A stretch of DNA of 64,000 bases from Blastococcus sp. URHD0036. Its GTDB lineage: Bacteria > Actinomycetota > Actinomycetes > Mycobacteriales > Geodermatophilaceae. How positions within the stretch are numbered: position 1 is the stretch's first letter; each line of letters begins with the position of its first letter. A program made the translations under genes and the position numbers. Shown here one piece after another: positions 1-8,222 of this stretch. The notes under the pieces are model-generated. The model made no database searches. It was not told where the DNA came from and saw only the letters and a program-made list of their open reading frames with translations. The DNA is taken from positions 62,001 through 126,000 of the forward strand of contig NZ_JNIK01000002.1 of assembly GCF_000701365.1 (NCBI RefSeq), in the 5' to 3' direction.

Positions 1-389
1 AGCACCGTGCGGGTGCGGCGGTGCAGCTCGGACCAGTCGACGAACAGCCCGGCGCGCCGGGGGTAGGGCAGCCCGAGGAAGACGTTCTCCGCGACGCTGC
101 CGCGCGGGACCAGCGCCAGCTCCTGGTGGACGACGGAAATGCCCAGCACCGAGGCGGCGTGCGAGGAGGCCAGCACGGTCGGCTCGCCGTCGACCAGGAT
201 CTCGCCGGAGTCGGGGGCGACCAGCCCGGCGAGCATCTTGATGACGGTGCTCTTGCCTGCGCCGTTCTTGCCGACGAGGCCGAGGATCTCCCCCGGGGCC
301 ACCGTGAAGGAGGCGTCGTCGACCGCCAGCACGCCGGGGTAGGTCTTGCGCAGGCCGCGTACCTCGACGACCGGCACCTCGCCGGTCAC
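1..389 (-). CDS. Sugar-type ABC importer ATPase (C-terminus cut by window edge)
   Basis: N-terminal 129 or so residues of an ABC ATPase that would energise import by the permease and lipoprotein encoded just upstream. The translation has a Walker A motif GKNGAGKST near residue 40 and a Q-loop region reading VVHQELALVP, both typical of RbsA/XylG/MglA-type sugar ATPases. The start is GTG at 389-387, overlapping the permease TGA (388-386) as GTGA, so translation is probably coupled. The reading frame runs off the window at position 1, so Walker B, the signature motif and any second ATPase domain are not visible. The substrate is unknown. Confidence 0.9.
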   Translation of the reverse strand, partial: MTGEVPVVEVRGLRKTYPGVLAVDDASFTVAPGEILGLVGKNGAGKSTVIKMLAGLVAPDSGEILVDGEPTVLASSHAASVLGISVVHQELALVPRGSVAENVFLGLPYPRRAGLFVDWSELHRRTRTV

Positions 390-1462
390 GTGTGCTTCCG
401 TTCGAGCCGGCTGATCAGCATGGCGGCGATCAGGACCAGGCCCTGGATGATGTTGATCCACGCGGTGGCGATCTGGAGCATCTGCAGGCCGGTGGTGATC
501 ACACCGAGGAAGAGCACCGCGACCACGGTGCCCGGCACGTTGAAGACGCCCGGCCGGAACGTCGCCGAGCCGAGGAACGCCGCCGCGTAGGCCGGCAGCA
601 GATACGGCACGCCGGCGTTGGGCTGGGAGGAACCCCCCTGGGCGGTGATCAGGATGCCGGTGATCGCGGCGGCGACGGCGACGATGACGAAGCCGAGGAC
701 GCGCAGCCGCTTCACCGAGACGCCGGCGAAGCGGGCCGCGTCCGGGTTGCCGCCGACGGCGTAGATGCGCCGGCCGGTCTCGGTCTGCTCCAGGAAGAGG
801 TACATGAGGACGGCGACCAGGAGCGCCAGCCAGATCTGGATGTTCACGTCGAACAGCGCCTTGCTCTGGCCGAGGTCCTTGTAGCCCTGCGGGACACCGC
901 TGAAGAGCGTCTGCTGGTTGGTGAACAGGTACTCGACCCCGAGCAGGATCACGCCCATGGCCAGCGTCTGGACGAACGACGAGGCGCCCAGGTAGGCGAT
1001 GAAGACGCCGTTGACCAGCCCGACCAGCAGGCCGATGCCGAGCGCGAGGAGCACCGCGACGGGCCAGGCCACCCCGTGCAGGGTGATCAGGGCGAGGGCC
1101 GAGGCGCCGCCGAGGCCCACCATCGAGCCGATCGACAGGTCGAACTCCCCCAGGGCGAGCGGGACCGTGAGCCCGATCGCGAGGATCGCCGGCGCGGCCG
1201 CCTGCTGGAGGATCGCGGACAGGTTGTTCGTGGTGAGGAAGCTGTCGGGCTTCGCGATGCCGAAGAACGCGACGACCAGGATCAGCGCGATGAGCACGCC
1301 GCCCCGCGCGAGCAGGGCCACCCAGCCCGGGCGATGGCGCCCGGGAGGACGTGCCTCCCTCCCGCCGGACCGCCCGGATCCGGGGCCGGAGTCGGTGGGG
1401 ATCGCCGCGCCCACCGCGGCGGGTTCCCGGCCGGCGGGTGCGTCGGTCTGTCCTGTCGCCAC
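386..1462 (-). CDS. Sugar-type (RbsC-like) ABC importer permease
   Basis: Membrane permease of 358 residues, with multiple hydrophobic helices and the family motif GEFDLSIGS (GGxDLSVGS in RbsC-type permeases) after the second helix. The open frame extends upstream to 1573, but GTG at 1462 is preferred because GAGGAG lies just ahead of it and the extra N-terminus is Arg/Pro-rich and unlike the family. The soluble N-terminal stretch before the first helix is about 45 residues and rich in Ala, Gly and Pro. It is second in the order binding protein, permease, ATPase and overlaps the ATPase start by 4 nt. The ligand cannot be inferred from the permease. Confidence 0.9.
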   Translation of the reverse strand: MATGQTDAPAGREPAAVGAAIPTDSGPGSGRSGGREARPPGRHRPGWVALLARGGVLIALILVVAFFGIAKPDSFLTTNNLSAILQQAAAPAILAIGLTVPLALGEFDLSIGSMVGLGGASALALITLHGVAWPVAVLLALGIGLLVGLVNGVFIAYLGASSFVQTLAMGVILLGVEYLFTNQQTLFSGVPQGYKDLGQSKALFDVNIQIWLALLVAVLMYLFLEQTETGRRIYAVGGNPDAARFAGVSVKRLRVLGFVIVAVAAAITGILITAQGGSSQPNAGVPYLLPAYAAAFLGSATFRPGVFNVPGTVVAVLFLGVITTGLQMLQIATAWINIIQGLVLIAAMLISRLERKHT

Positions 1463-1500
1463 TGCTGCTCCTCGACGGGCTGGTCCTCGACGGTGCGGGC

Positions 1501-1530
1501 CCGGGGTGCGGCCGCGTGGCCGCACCCCGG
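1501..1530 (-). terminator. Intercistronic perfect hairpin between binding protein and permease
   Basis: The sequence CCGGGGTGCGGCC, GCGT, GGCCGCACCCCGG is a perfect 13-bp stem with a 4-nt loop in the 77-nt gap between the binding-protein stop and the permease start. It has no U-tract. In ABC operons such hairpins commonly stabilise or partly terminate the upstream message, giving excess binding protein. That role is inferred here. Confidence 0.75.
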
Positions 1531-1539
1531 GTGGTCGGG

Positions 1540-2724
1540 CTACTGCGAGAGGTTGGTGAACTCGGTCGACCACTTCGTGGTGAAGAAGCCCTCGAAGTCG
1601 ACGGGCGGGGTCGCGAGCTCGCCCTCGTCGGGCAGGTTCTCCGCGTCGACGACGAAGAACCGCCAGAAGTCCAGGTCGGTGCCGTAGTCCGGCCGCGGCT
1701 CGGAGGAGATGGCGGTGTCACGGGCGAAGAACTCGGCCAGCTGGTCCATGGCCACCCAGGCGATCCACTCGTGGCTGTTCTCCGCCGCGGCGTCGACCTG
1801 GCCGGACCGGATCAGGTCGATGGTCGGGAGGTTGGCGTAGAAGGTCGTGATCAGCGGCCGCTCCGGGAACTGGGCGCCCGGCCGGAGCACCTGCATGGCC
1901 TGCGCCGCCCCGATCTCGGAGCCGGAGAAGGTCATGTAGTACGCCTGGAGGTCCGGGTTGCCGTTGAACGACGACGAGACCGACTGCTGGGCACCCGGGA
2001 TCAGGTTGGCGGCGTCGGCGTCGAAGGTGTCCCCGATCGTCACGTCGGAACCCTCGAGCGCGGTGTCGAGCCCCTCGAGCCGCTGGATGACGAAGTCGGC
2101 CTGGAAGGTCTGCGTGGCGATCGGCCCGCCGTCGGGCAGCTTGTCGACCAGCCAGTCGCCCATCACCTCACCGAACCCGGCCTCGTCGGGGTAGATGGAG
2201 CCGTCGAACAGGTCCTCCTGGCCGATGTACCCGCCGACGTTGATCACCGGGATGCCGGCCGCGTCGGCCTGGGTGAGGGCCGGGGCGATGGACGACTGCG
2301 GCATCCCGTTGGTCAGGATCGCGTCGACGCCCTCGTTCACGAAGTTCGTCGCACAGGTCAGCTGGCCCTGCGGCGTGGACTGGCCGTCGCACACCTCGAG
2401 GTCCCAGCCGGCCGCGGCCGCGGCGTTCTGCATGCCCTGCGTCAGCCGGGCGGAGATCGGGATGGCCTCGCCGTAGGAGATGTAGCCGATGGTCTTGGCG
2501 GGGAGCTCGACCGGCTCGCCCGCCGCCTCCGCCGAGGCGGTGGCGGCGTCCGAGATCTCCGAGGTGAGCTCGGGCAGCGGCAGGTCGCCGACCCGGTCGC
2601 CGTCCGCGCTGCTGCCGCTGCTGTCGCTGCCGCCGCCGGACCCCCCGTCGTCGGAGCTGCCACAGGCGGAGGCGAGCAGGAGGGCGGCCACGGCGGTGCC
2701 GGCCATAAGGGTGCGCGATCTCAT
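1540..2724 (-). CDS. Sugar-type ABC importer substrate-binding lipoprotein
   Basis: Extracytoplasmic binding protein of 394 residues. A signal peptide ends in the lipobox LASAC with the lipidated Cys at residue 21, followed by a Gly/Ser/Asp-rich linker to about residue 45. The body resembles periplasmic-binding-protein family 4 (RbsB-like), with TIGYISYGEAIP near the first strand and PVINVGGYIG in the middle. The start is ATG with GGAGACC upstream. First gene of the importer operon, separated from the permease by a strong hairpin. The neighbouring CoA cassette on the other strand makes an organic acid or alcohol ligand as plausible as a sugar. Confidence 0.9.
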   Translation of the reverse strand: MRSRTLMAGTAVAALLLASACGSSDDGGSGGGSDSSGSSADGDRVGDLPLPELTSEISDAATASAEAAGEPVELPAKTIGYISYGEAIPISARLTQGMQNAAAAAGWDLEVCDGQSTPQGQLTCATNFVNEGVDAILTNGMPQSSIAPALTQADAAGIPVINVGGYIGQEDLFDGSIYPDEAGFGEVMGDWLVDKLPDGGPIATQTFQADFVIQRLEGLDTALEGSDVTIGDTFDADAANLIPGAQQSVSSSFNGNPDLQAYYMTFSGSEIGAAQAMQVLRPGAQFPERPLITTFYANLPTIDLIRSGQVDAAAENSHEWIAWVAMDQLAEFFARDTAISSEPRPDYGTDLDFWRFFVVDAENLPDEGELATPPVDFEGFFTTKWSTEFTNLSQ

Positions 2725-3046
2725 GAGCGTGGTCTCCGATCAGGACGAGTGCGTCGATGCAGTCGTGGTGCGGTGGAGCCACGCCGGTCGGCGACCGTCC
2801 GGGAGACGGGAGCAACACCGGCGCACATCGATGTGACGTGGGTAACGATGCGCATTGATGTCATGGTTTGCGGGTTCGCGTCAATAGAACGCTTCCACCG
2901 ATACGACTACGTGATCAGGAACGAGAGCGTCTCGTCGGGCCTCGTCGATGCACAGGGGGCTGGCATCCGGAGCCAAACATGCATATGGTTCGCCCAGTCA
3001 CGTGCCCTGTGGGGCCGGTCACAACGTGGAGACGAGAGAGGGTCAC
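2725..3046. promoter_or_regulatory. Divergent regulatory region, importer versus CoA cassette
   Basis: A 322-nt intergenic region without a convincing gene. It holds the palindrome CACATCGATGTG at 2824-2835 and another short palindrome ATGCGCAT at about 2848-2855. On the minus strand a -35-like TTGACG (2884-2879) precedes the importer gene, but the matching -10 position (2861-2856, ACATCA) is weak. Between them lies AACCATGA, resembling part of the promoter element at 29010-29030. For the plus strand, GAGAGAGGG just before the ATG at 3047 is a clear ribosome binding site. No strong plus-strand promoter was recognised. Confidence 0.45.
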
Positions 3047-4600
3047 ATGAACCAGGGACTGATCCCGGCCAAATGGGCGGCGCTGACCCCGCGCAACGAG
3101 GCCGTCATCGACGTGCCGAACAACCGGCGGCTGACCTATGCCGAGTTCGACACCCTCGTCCGTCGCCTGGCCAACGGCCTGCGCGGGCTCGGCCTCGAGC
3201 AGGGCGACCGGTTCGGCGTCCTCTCCCGCAACTGCGCCGAGTTCCACGCGCTGTACTTCGCCGCCGGGCGGGCCGGCCTGGTGCTCCAGCCGCTCAACTG
3301 GCGGCTGGCCGGCGAGGAGCTGGCCACGATCGTCCGGGACGCGTCACCCAAGGTGATCATCAGCCAGGACGAGTTCAGCGAGGCGATCGAGCAGCTCCAG
3401 CGCGACGTCGACGTCCCGAACTGGCTGCAGTTCGGCGACAAGAGCGACGGCAGCTTCACCCGTTTCGTCGAGGCCGCCAGCGACGACGAGCCGATCTGGA
3501 CGCCCTCGATCGGCGACGACGACCCGTTCTTCATCCTCTACACCGGCGGGACCACCGGGAAGAGCAAGGGCGCCATGCACACCCACCGCAGCGCGGGGGC
3601 GATGATGCTGGCGCAGACCGTGGCCGAGCGGATCGTGCCCAGCGACGTCTACATGCTGACCGGGCAGATGTACCACATCCCGATCGTGCTGGCGATGAAC
3701 TACAACCGGCACGGCTGCCCGCTGGTCCTGGTCAACTTCGAGGCCAAGCAGGCCCTGGAGATCATCCAGGAGGAGAAGGTCTCGGCCTTCCTCGGCATCA
3801 CCACGATGATCAACTGGATGATGGCCGTCCCGGACTTCGCCAGCTACGACCTGTCGAGCCTGCGCAACTTCCAGTACGGCGGCGGCCCGATGCCCTCGTC
3901 GGTCGTCCGGGCCGCCATGGACAACTTCCCCTGCACGATGATCCAGGGCTACGGGCAGACCGAGGGCGCCGGGATGACGTTCCTGTCGCAGGAGGACCAC
4001 ATCGACGCCGTGAAGGGGATCCACCCCGAACGGCTGCGCTCCTGTGGCCGTGAGGGCTTCACCGCGCAGATCCGGGTCGTCGACGAGCGCGGCAACGACG
4101 TCCCCCGCGACGGGCGGACCGCCGGCCAGATCGTCGTCCGCGGCGAGCAGAACATGATCGGCTACCTCAACCAGCCCGAGCTCACCGCGCAGACCATCCA
4201 CGACGGGTGGATGTGGACCGGCGACATGGCGACCTGGGACGAGGACCGCTACATCTTCATCGTCGACCGGGCCAAGGACATGATCATCTCCGGCGGCGAG
4301 AACATCTACTCGGTCCAGGTCGAGGAGGCCATCAACCAGCACCCGGCGGTGCTCGAGTGCGCGGTCTTCGGTGTCCCGGACGACGAGTGGGGCGAGACGG
4401 TCAAGGCCGTCGTCGTCCTCAAGCCCGGGCAGACCGCCAGCGAGCAGGACATCATCGACGAGGCCAAGAAGCACCTGGCCAGCTACCAGAAGCCGCGCTC
4501 GGTGGACTTCGTCGGCGAGCTGCCCAAGGCGCCCACCGGCAAGATCCTCAAGCGCAACCTGCGCGACCCGTACTGGGCCGAGCGCGACCGGGGCGTCTGA
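3047..4600 (+). CDS. Acyl-CoA ligase (AMP-binding/ANL superfamily)
   Basis: Adenylating ligase of 517 residues that should convert a carboxylic acid, ATP and CoA to the acyl-CoA. The order is normal: phosphate-binding loop YTGGTTGKSKG at about 165-175, GYGQTEGAG near 303-311, the TGD motif with the hinge region DRAKDMIISGGENIYS, and the C-terminal PTGKILKR containing the adenylation Lys near residue 499. ATG at 3047 is chosen over the upstream frame extension because it has a strong GAGAGAGGG site and gives the usual family start. First gene of the five-gene plus-strand cassette. The following gene starts immediately after its TGA. The acid is unknown. Confidence 0.93.
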   Translation: MNQGLIPAKWAALTPRNEAVIDVPNNRRLTYAEFDTLVRRLANGLRGLGLEQGDRFGVLSRNCAEFHALYFAAGRAGLVLQPLNWRLAGEELATIVRDASPKVIISQDEFSEAIEQLQRDVDVPNWLQFGDKSDGSFTRFVEAASDDEPIWTPSIGDDDPFFILYTGGTTGKSKGAMHTHRSAGAMMLAQTVAERIVPSDVYMLTGQMYHIPIVLAMNYNRHGCPLVLVNFEAKQALEIIQEEKVSAFLGITTMINWMMAVPDFASYDLSSLRNFQYGGGPMPSSVVRAAMDNFPCTMIQGYGQTEGAGMTFLSQEDHIDAVKGIHPERLRSCGREGFTAQIRVVDERGNDVPRDGRTAGQIVVRGEQNMIGYLNQPELTAQTIHDGWMWTGDMATWDEDRYIFIVDRAKDMIISGGENIYSVQVEEAINQHPAVLECAVFGVPDDEWGETVKAVVVLKPGQTASEQDIIDEAKKHLASYQKPRSVDFVGELPKAPTGKILKRNLRDPYWAERDRGV

Positions 4601-5062
4601 GTGGGGTTCGCCGAGGCAGACCTCGACGGTCAGGTGGGCCGGGCCTTCCCGGGTGGCACGTACACCGTGCACCCCTGGCGGGCCTGGCTCCTGGCCGACA
4701 CGGTGCTGGCCCAGCCGCCGTCGGTGCGCTCGGCCGGCGAGCAGGTGGCCCACCCGCTGTTCGCCTGGATGGCGGCCACCGGCGCGATGGGCATCACCTG
4801 GGACGAGCTGTTCTCCTGGTTCGGCGCGACCGCGGCCGACGGCCCGGTGTTCGGCGAGCACGAGACGACGCTGCACCGCCCGCTGCGGGTCGGTGCCGCG
4901 TACCGGGTGACCGGCGGGATCGTGTCGGCCGAGCGCAAGGTGGGCCGGCGCACCGGTGTCTTCGACGTCGTCGGGTACTCCATGGACCTGCACGACGAGA
5001 GCGACGGCGCGCACGTCGCCACGTGCTGGAACTCCATCGTCTTCCCCCGGAGGGACGCATGA
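4601..5062 (+). CDS. Half-size hot-dog dehydratase (MaoC N-terminal / FAS1-like)
   Basis: Protein of 153 residues starting GTG directly after the ligase stop. Sequence features such as HPLFAWMAATGAMGITWDELFSW followed by HRPLRVGAAYRVTGGIV match the N-terminal, usually non-catalytic hot-dog domain of double hot-dog MaoC enzymes (FAS1-like dehydratase domain). The partner with the C-terminal-type fold is the next gene, overlapping by ATGA, so the two probably form a heteromeric enoyl-CoA hydratase/dehydratase, as for split hydratases of steroid side-chain degradation. Function is inferred from fold-like motifs and pairing only. Confidence 0.75.
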   Translation: MGFAEADLDGQVGRAFPGGTYTVHPWRAWLLADTVLAQPPSVRSAGEQVAHPLFAWMAATGAMGITWDELFSWFGATAADGPVFGEHETTLHRPLRVGAAYRVTGGIVSAERKVGRRTGVFDVVGYSMDLHDESDGAHVATCWNSIVFPRRDA

Positions 5063-5472
5063 CGACCGCCGTCGAGGTGGGCACCGAGCTGCCGGGGTAC
5101 GAGGTGCCCTCGGTCAGCGCCGAGAAGATGAAGACGATGGCCGCGCTGCTGTCGGACCCCACCGCGATCCACTGGGACGTCGAGACCCTGCAGGCGCTCG
5201 GCATGGGCGACCGGCCGGTCAACCAGGGCCCGCTGAACATGGGGTACGTCATGAACGCCGTGACCGACTGGGCCGGCGGCCCCGACCGGCTGCGCCGGTT
5301 GCGGGTCCGCTTCCTCGGCAACGTGCTGGCCGGCCACCACCTGCGGGTGCGCGGCACGGTCACGGCGGTGCGCGAGGAGGAGGGCGCCCGGGTGGCCGAC
5401 TGCGACGTGGTGCTCGAGGTGGTCGACGGCGATGCGGTGGTCTCCGGGACGGCGACGGTGGTGCTCTCGTGA
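5059..5472 (+). CDS. Half-size MaoC-like hydratase partner
   Basis: Protein of 137 residues with MaoC-like features: the early segment LLSDPTAIHWD aligns with the family signature in which Asp and His act in hydration, followed by NQGPLNMGYVMNAV and the hot-dog strands VRFLGNVLAGHHLRVRGTV. ATG at 5059 overlaps the previous TGA as ATGA and has GGAGGG upstream. With 4601-5062 it likely forms one functional enoyl-CoA hydratase. The canonical DxNPxH order is altered (DPTAIHWD), so activity cannot be assumed. Confidence 0.78.
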   Translation: MTTAVEVGTELPGYEVPSVSAEKMKTMAALLSDPTAIHWDVETLQALGMGDRPVNQGPLNMGYVMNAVTDWAGGPDRLRRLRVRFLGNVLAGHHLRVRGTVTAVREEEGARVADCDVVLEVVDGDAVVSGTATVVLS

Positions 5473-5888
5473 GCTCGCCCCTGCGCTTCCAGCTGTCGTA
5501 CGGCGACTGCGACACCGTCGGGATCGCCTACTTCGCCGTCTACTACCCGTGGATGGAGCGGGCCTACAGCACCTGGCTGTACTCCCACGGCCTCCGCTCC
5601 GGCGAGCTCGTCGAGCAGCACGGGTTCATGACGGTCGGCGTGCACTCCGAGTGCACGTACAAGGCGATGGTCCGCGTCTTCGACGAGCTGACGATCCGCC
5701 TGGTGCTCGACCGGGTGGGGTCGTCGTCCTACACCGTCGGCTTCGACTTCCTCCGCGGCGACGAGGTCGTCACCCACGGGACGATGACGTTCGTCTGCCG
5801 CACGCCCGAGGGCGGCAAGGCGGCGATCCCCGACGTCCTCATGGACGTGCTGCGCACGTTGCCCTCCGCGGAGGGTGCGGCGGCGTGA
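5469..5888 (+). CDS. 4HBT-family acyl-CoA thioesterase
   Basis: Single hot-dog thioesterase of 139 residues. The N-terminus carries GDCDTVGIAYFAVYYPW, the 4-hydroxybenzoyl-CoA thioesterase signature with the likely catalytic Asp at residue 15. GTG at 5469 overlaps the preceding TGA as GTGA, and its own TGA overlaps the next start the same way, so it sits inside a chain of coupled genes. It would hydrolyse an acyl- or aroyl-CoA, either releasing product acid or relieving CoA trapping. The physiological substrate is unknown. Confidence 0.85.
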   Translation: MSSPLRFQLSYGDCDTVGIAYFAVYYPWMERAYSTWLYSHGLRSGELVEQHGFMTVGVHSECTYKAMVRVFDELTIRLVLDRVGSSSYTVGFDFLRGDEVVTHGTMTFVCRTPEGGKAAIPDVLMDVLRTLPSAEGAAA

Positions 5889-6481
5889 CGCTCGACCTCG
5901 CGGCCGTGACGGCCGCGCTCACCACCGTGCCCGCGCTCCCCGAGGGCGACGCGGCGGCGCTGGCCCGGGTGGTCCGAGACCTGGCCGACCGGCAGGCGAT
6001 CGCCGACCTCGCCGTCCTCTACGCGCGGGCCGTGGACGACCACGCGATCGACGCCCTGGTGGCGATGTACACCCCGGACGGCGTCTTCGAGCGCCGCGGC
6101 GTGCCGGCGACCGGTGCGGCCGAGATCCGGGCCGCCTACGTGGCCAGCTTCGACACCTACCGGACGATGCTGCACACCCCGCATCCCGGCGTGGTGCAGC
6201 TGCACGGCGACGGGACGGCGACGGGCTGGTCGCACGGGCACGCGGAGCTGGCGACGCGGAGCACGCTGGTCCTCGCCTCCTACCGGTACGAGGACACCTA
6301 CCGCCGGGTCGGGGGCCGGTGGCTGTTCGCCCGCCGGTCGCTGGGGTTCTCCTACGCCGTGCCCGCCGACCAGCTGGCCGGCAGTTTCGGCGACGAGCTC
6401 CGGATGCGCTGGCCGCGTACCGAGCCGGAGGCCGCCGACTTCCCCGAGTCCGTGCCCACCTGGGACACCTACCGCAGCTAG
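5885..6481 (+). CDS. SnoaL/NTF2-like protein
   Basis: Protein of 198 residues with the SnoaL-like cone fold pattern: helix LADRQAIADLAVLYARAVDDHAIDALVAMYTPDGVF, then several beta strands ending YRRVGGRWLFARRSLGF. Members include small isomerases, cyclases, hydratases and ring-hydroxylating beta-like subunits. No active-site set is diagnostic here. It closes the plus-strand cassette, overlaps the thioesterase stop as GTGA and is followed by a large inverted repeat. An isomerase or dehydratase role on the ligase product is plausible but unproven. Confidence 0.75.
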   Translation: MTLDLAAVTAALTTVPALPEGDAAALARVVRDLADRQAIADLAVLYARAVDDHAIDALVAMYTPDGVFERRGVPATGAAEIRAAYVASFDTYRTMLHTPHPGVVQLHGDGTATGWSHGHAELATRSTLVLASYRYEDTYRRVGGRWLFARRSLGFSYAVPADQLAGSFGDELRMRWPRTEPEAADFPESVPTWDTYRS

Positions 6482-6506
6482 CGGGCCCGGGGTGCCGGCT
6501 CGCGAC

Positions 6507-6586
6507 ACCGCGGCAGTGCCGCCGCGCCGTCCCGGGTGCCGCCCCGCGGCGCGGCACCGGCCACGACAGCGCGGCACTGCCGCGGT
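6507..6586. terminator. Nested inverted repeat between convergent operons
   Basis: A 16-nt arm ACCGCGGCAGTGCCGC (6507-6522) is perfectly complementary to 6571-6586. The 48 nt between them contain a second hairpin with 8-bp arms GGTGCCGC (6535-6542) and GCGGCACC (6551-6558). It lies between the plus-strand cassette stop (6481) and the minus-strand operon stop (6607), so a bidirectional terminator is the simplest reading. Confidence 0.7.
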
Positions 6587-6606
6587 CGGAACGCCGGCGC
6601 GAGCCG

Positions 6607-7464
6607 TCAGGGGCGGACGGGCGAGGGGTTGAAGCCGGGCATCGCCAGGTGCCCGGCGTCGATCGGGAAGGCCTGGCCGGTGACCCCGTACGCGCCGTCG
6701 CCGGCCAGCCAGACGGCGGCGTCGGCGATCGCCTCGGGTCCGAGCGCACCCTGCCCGCCGAGGATGCCGTAGTGCAGCGCGGAGGCCTCGAAGTCCGCGC
6801 GCGTCCCGCCGGGCCGGCCGGCCATCCGGTCGTAGAGGCCCGGCCAGTTGGTCATCGGCGTGTCCACCAGGCCGGGACACAGGGCGTTGACCCGGATCCC
6901 GTGCGGGCCGAGCTCCAGGGCCGCGCTGCGCATCAGCCCGAGCACCCCGTGCTTGCTCGCGGCGTAGTGCGCGGCGCCGGCGTTGCCGCGCAGGCCGTTG
7001 ACCGAGGAGACGAGCACCATCGACCCGCTCCCCCGCTCGATCATGTGCGGCGCGACGGCCGTCATGGACCGCCAGACGCCGAGCAGGTTGACGTCGAGCA
7101 CGTCGCGGAACTGCTGCTCGGTGAGCTCCCAGAACGGCCCGGTGGAGAAGATCCCGGCGTTGGCGACGAGCACGTCGAGGCGGCCGAACGTGGCGAGCCC
7201 CTCCTCCACCGCCGCGGCCAGCGCGGCGCCGTCGCGGACGTCGGCGGTCCGGGCGACGATCCGCCGGTCCAGCGCCTCGACCTGCGCGACCGTCTCCTCG
7301 AGATCGGCAGCCTGCGCGGTCGGGTAGGGCACCGAGCCGATCGGGGCGTCGATGTCGACGGCGACCACGTCGGCCCCCTCGCGGGCGAAGGCGACCGCGT
7401 GCGCCCGCCCCTGCCCGCGGGCGGCCCCGGTCACCAGCACGACCCTGCCCTGCAGCCTGCTCAC
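6607..7464 (-). CDS. Mycofactocin-type SDR oxidoreductase
   Basis: Short-chain dehydrogenase of 285 residues. The nucleotide motif is GAARGQGR, the insertion after the second strand has VPYP, and the catalytic set is SSVNG, YAASK and NALCPG. The extended length and the GAARGQGRAHA and VPYP...DLEET pattern match the family associated with mycofactocin, whose nicotinamide cofactor is thought to be non-exchangeable. It is last in the eleven-gene operon and starts GTG overlapping the previous stop as GTGA. Likely role: oxidation of a hydroxy intermediate. The mycofactocin link is from family knowledge, and no mft maturation gene is in the window. Confidence 0.88.
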   Translation of the reverse strand: MSRLQGRVVLVTGAARGQGRAHAVAFAREGADVVAVDIDAPIGSVPYPTAQAADLEETVAQVEALDRRIVARTADVRDGAALAAAVEEGLATFGRLDVLVANAGIFSTGPFWELTEQQFRDVLDVNLLGVWRSMTAVAPHMIERGSGSMVLVSSVNGLRGNAGAAHYAASKHGVLGLMRSAALELGPHGIRVNALCPGLVDTPMTNWPGLYDRMAGRPGGTRADFEASALHYGILGGQGALGPEAIADAAVWLAGDGAYGVTGQAFPIDAGHLAMPGFNPSPVRP

Positions 7465-8222
7465 GGGCGGTCCCCTCTCCTCGCGTCGAAGGCCGCGGCG
7501 GCGGCCCGGTGCTCGGGCGACGCGAACAGCAGCGCGGTCGCCTCGGTGGACTCGGCGAAGCCGCCGCCCGCGTCCCGGTTCAGGAACGCCTTGGCCACCT
7601 GGACGGCGAGCGGGGAGTGCGCGGCCATCCCGGCGGCGAGGGCGACCGCGGCGCCGAGCAGCTCGCCGTCGGGGTGCACCTCCTGCACCAGGCCGATGCG
7701 CTCCGCGACGCCGGCCGGGATCTCCCGCCCGGTGAACGCCAGGAGCCGGGTCCAGTTCCGGCCCATCACCTCGGGCCCGCGGACGATGCCGTACGTCGGC
7801 ATCAGGCCCATCGTCGGCTCCTTGAGGGCGAACCGCGCCGACTCCGCGGCGAGGACGACGTCGCAGGCCAGCACCAGCTCGGTGCCCCCGCCGAAGGCGA
7901 TGCCGTTCACCGCCGCGACCACCGGCACCGCGCAGCGCTCCACCGAGGTGAAGGCGTCGACCACCCGGCGCAGGTGCGGCCGGACCCGGGAGACGTCGCC
8001 GGCCAGGTCGAGGAACGTGGCCACGTCCCCGCCCGCGGAGAAGGCCCGGCCCTCCCCGGTGAGCACGGCCGCGCGGATCCCGTCGTCGGCACCGAGGGAG
8101 CGCATGACCGCGGTGAGCTCGGCGAAGAACTGCTCGTCCATCGCGTTGAGCTTGTCGGGCCGGGCGATGGTCAGCAGGGCGACGCCCGGCGCCGGCTCGC
8201 TGCGGCGGATGCGCTCGCTCAC
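7461..8222 (-). CDS. Enoyl-CoA hydratase/isomerase family protein
   Basis: Crotonase-fold protein of 253 residues. Oxyanion-hole elements are visible as AFSAGGDVATF and NGIAFGGGTELVLACD, and the end matches crotonases. The position of the second catalytic Glu (EPTMGL segment) is filled by Pro-Thr-Met, so hydratase chemistry is likely but isomerase or hydrolase activity is possible. GTG at 8222 is used because it overlaps the upstream TGA as GTGA. The upstream frame extension is Arg-rich and unlike the family. Within the operon it would be the BadK-like hydratase step if the route resembles alicyclic acid degradation. Confidence 0.85.
   Translation of the reverse strand: MSERIRRSEPAPGVALLTIARPDKLNAMDEQFFAELTAVMRSLGADDGIRAAVLTGEGRAFSAGGDVATFLDLAGDVSRVRPHLRRVVDAFTSVERCAVPVVAAVNGIAFGGGTELVLACDVVLAAESARFALKEPTMGLMPTYGIVRGPEVMGRNWTRLLAFTGREIPAGVAERIGLVQEVHPDGELLGAAVALAAGMAAHSPLAVQVAKAFLNRDAGGGFAESTEATALLFASPEHRAAAAAFDARRGDRP

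Noticed and set aside
2948-3046. Extended N-terminus for the first CoA ligase
   Set aside because: The added 33 residues are not ligase-like, and a strong ribosome binding site precedes the ATG at 3047.
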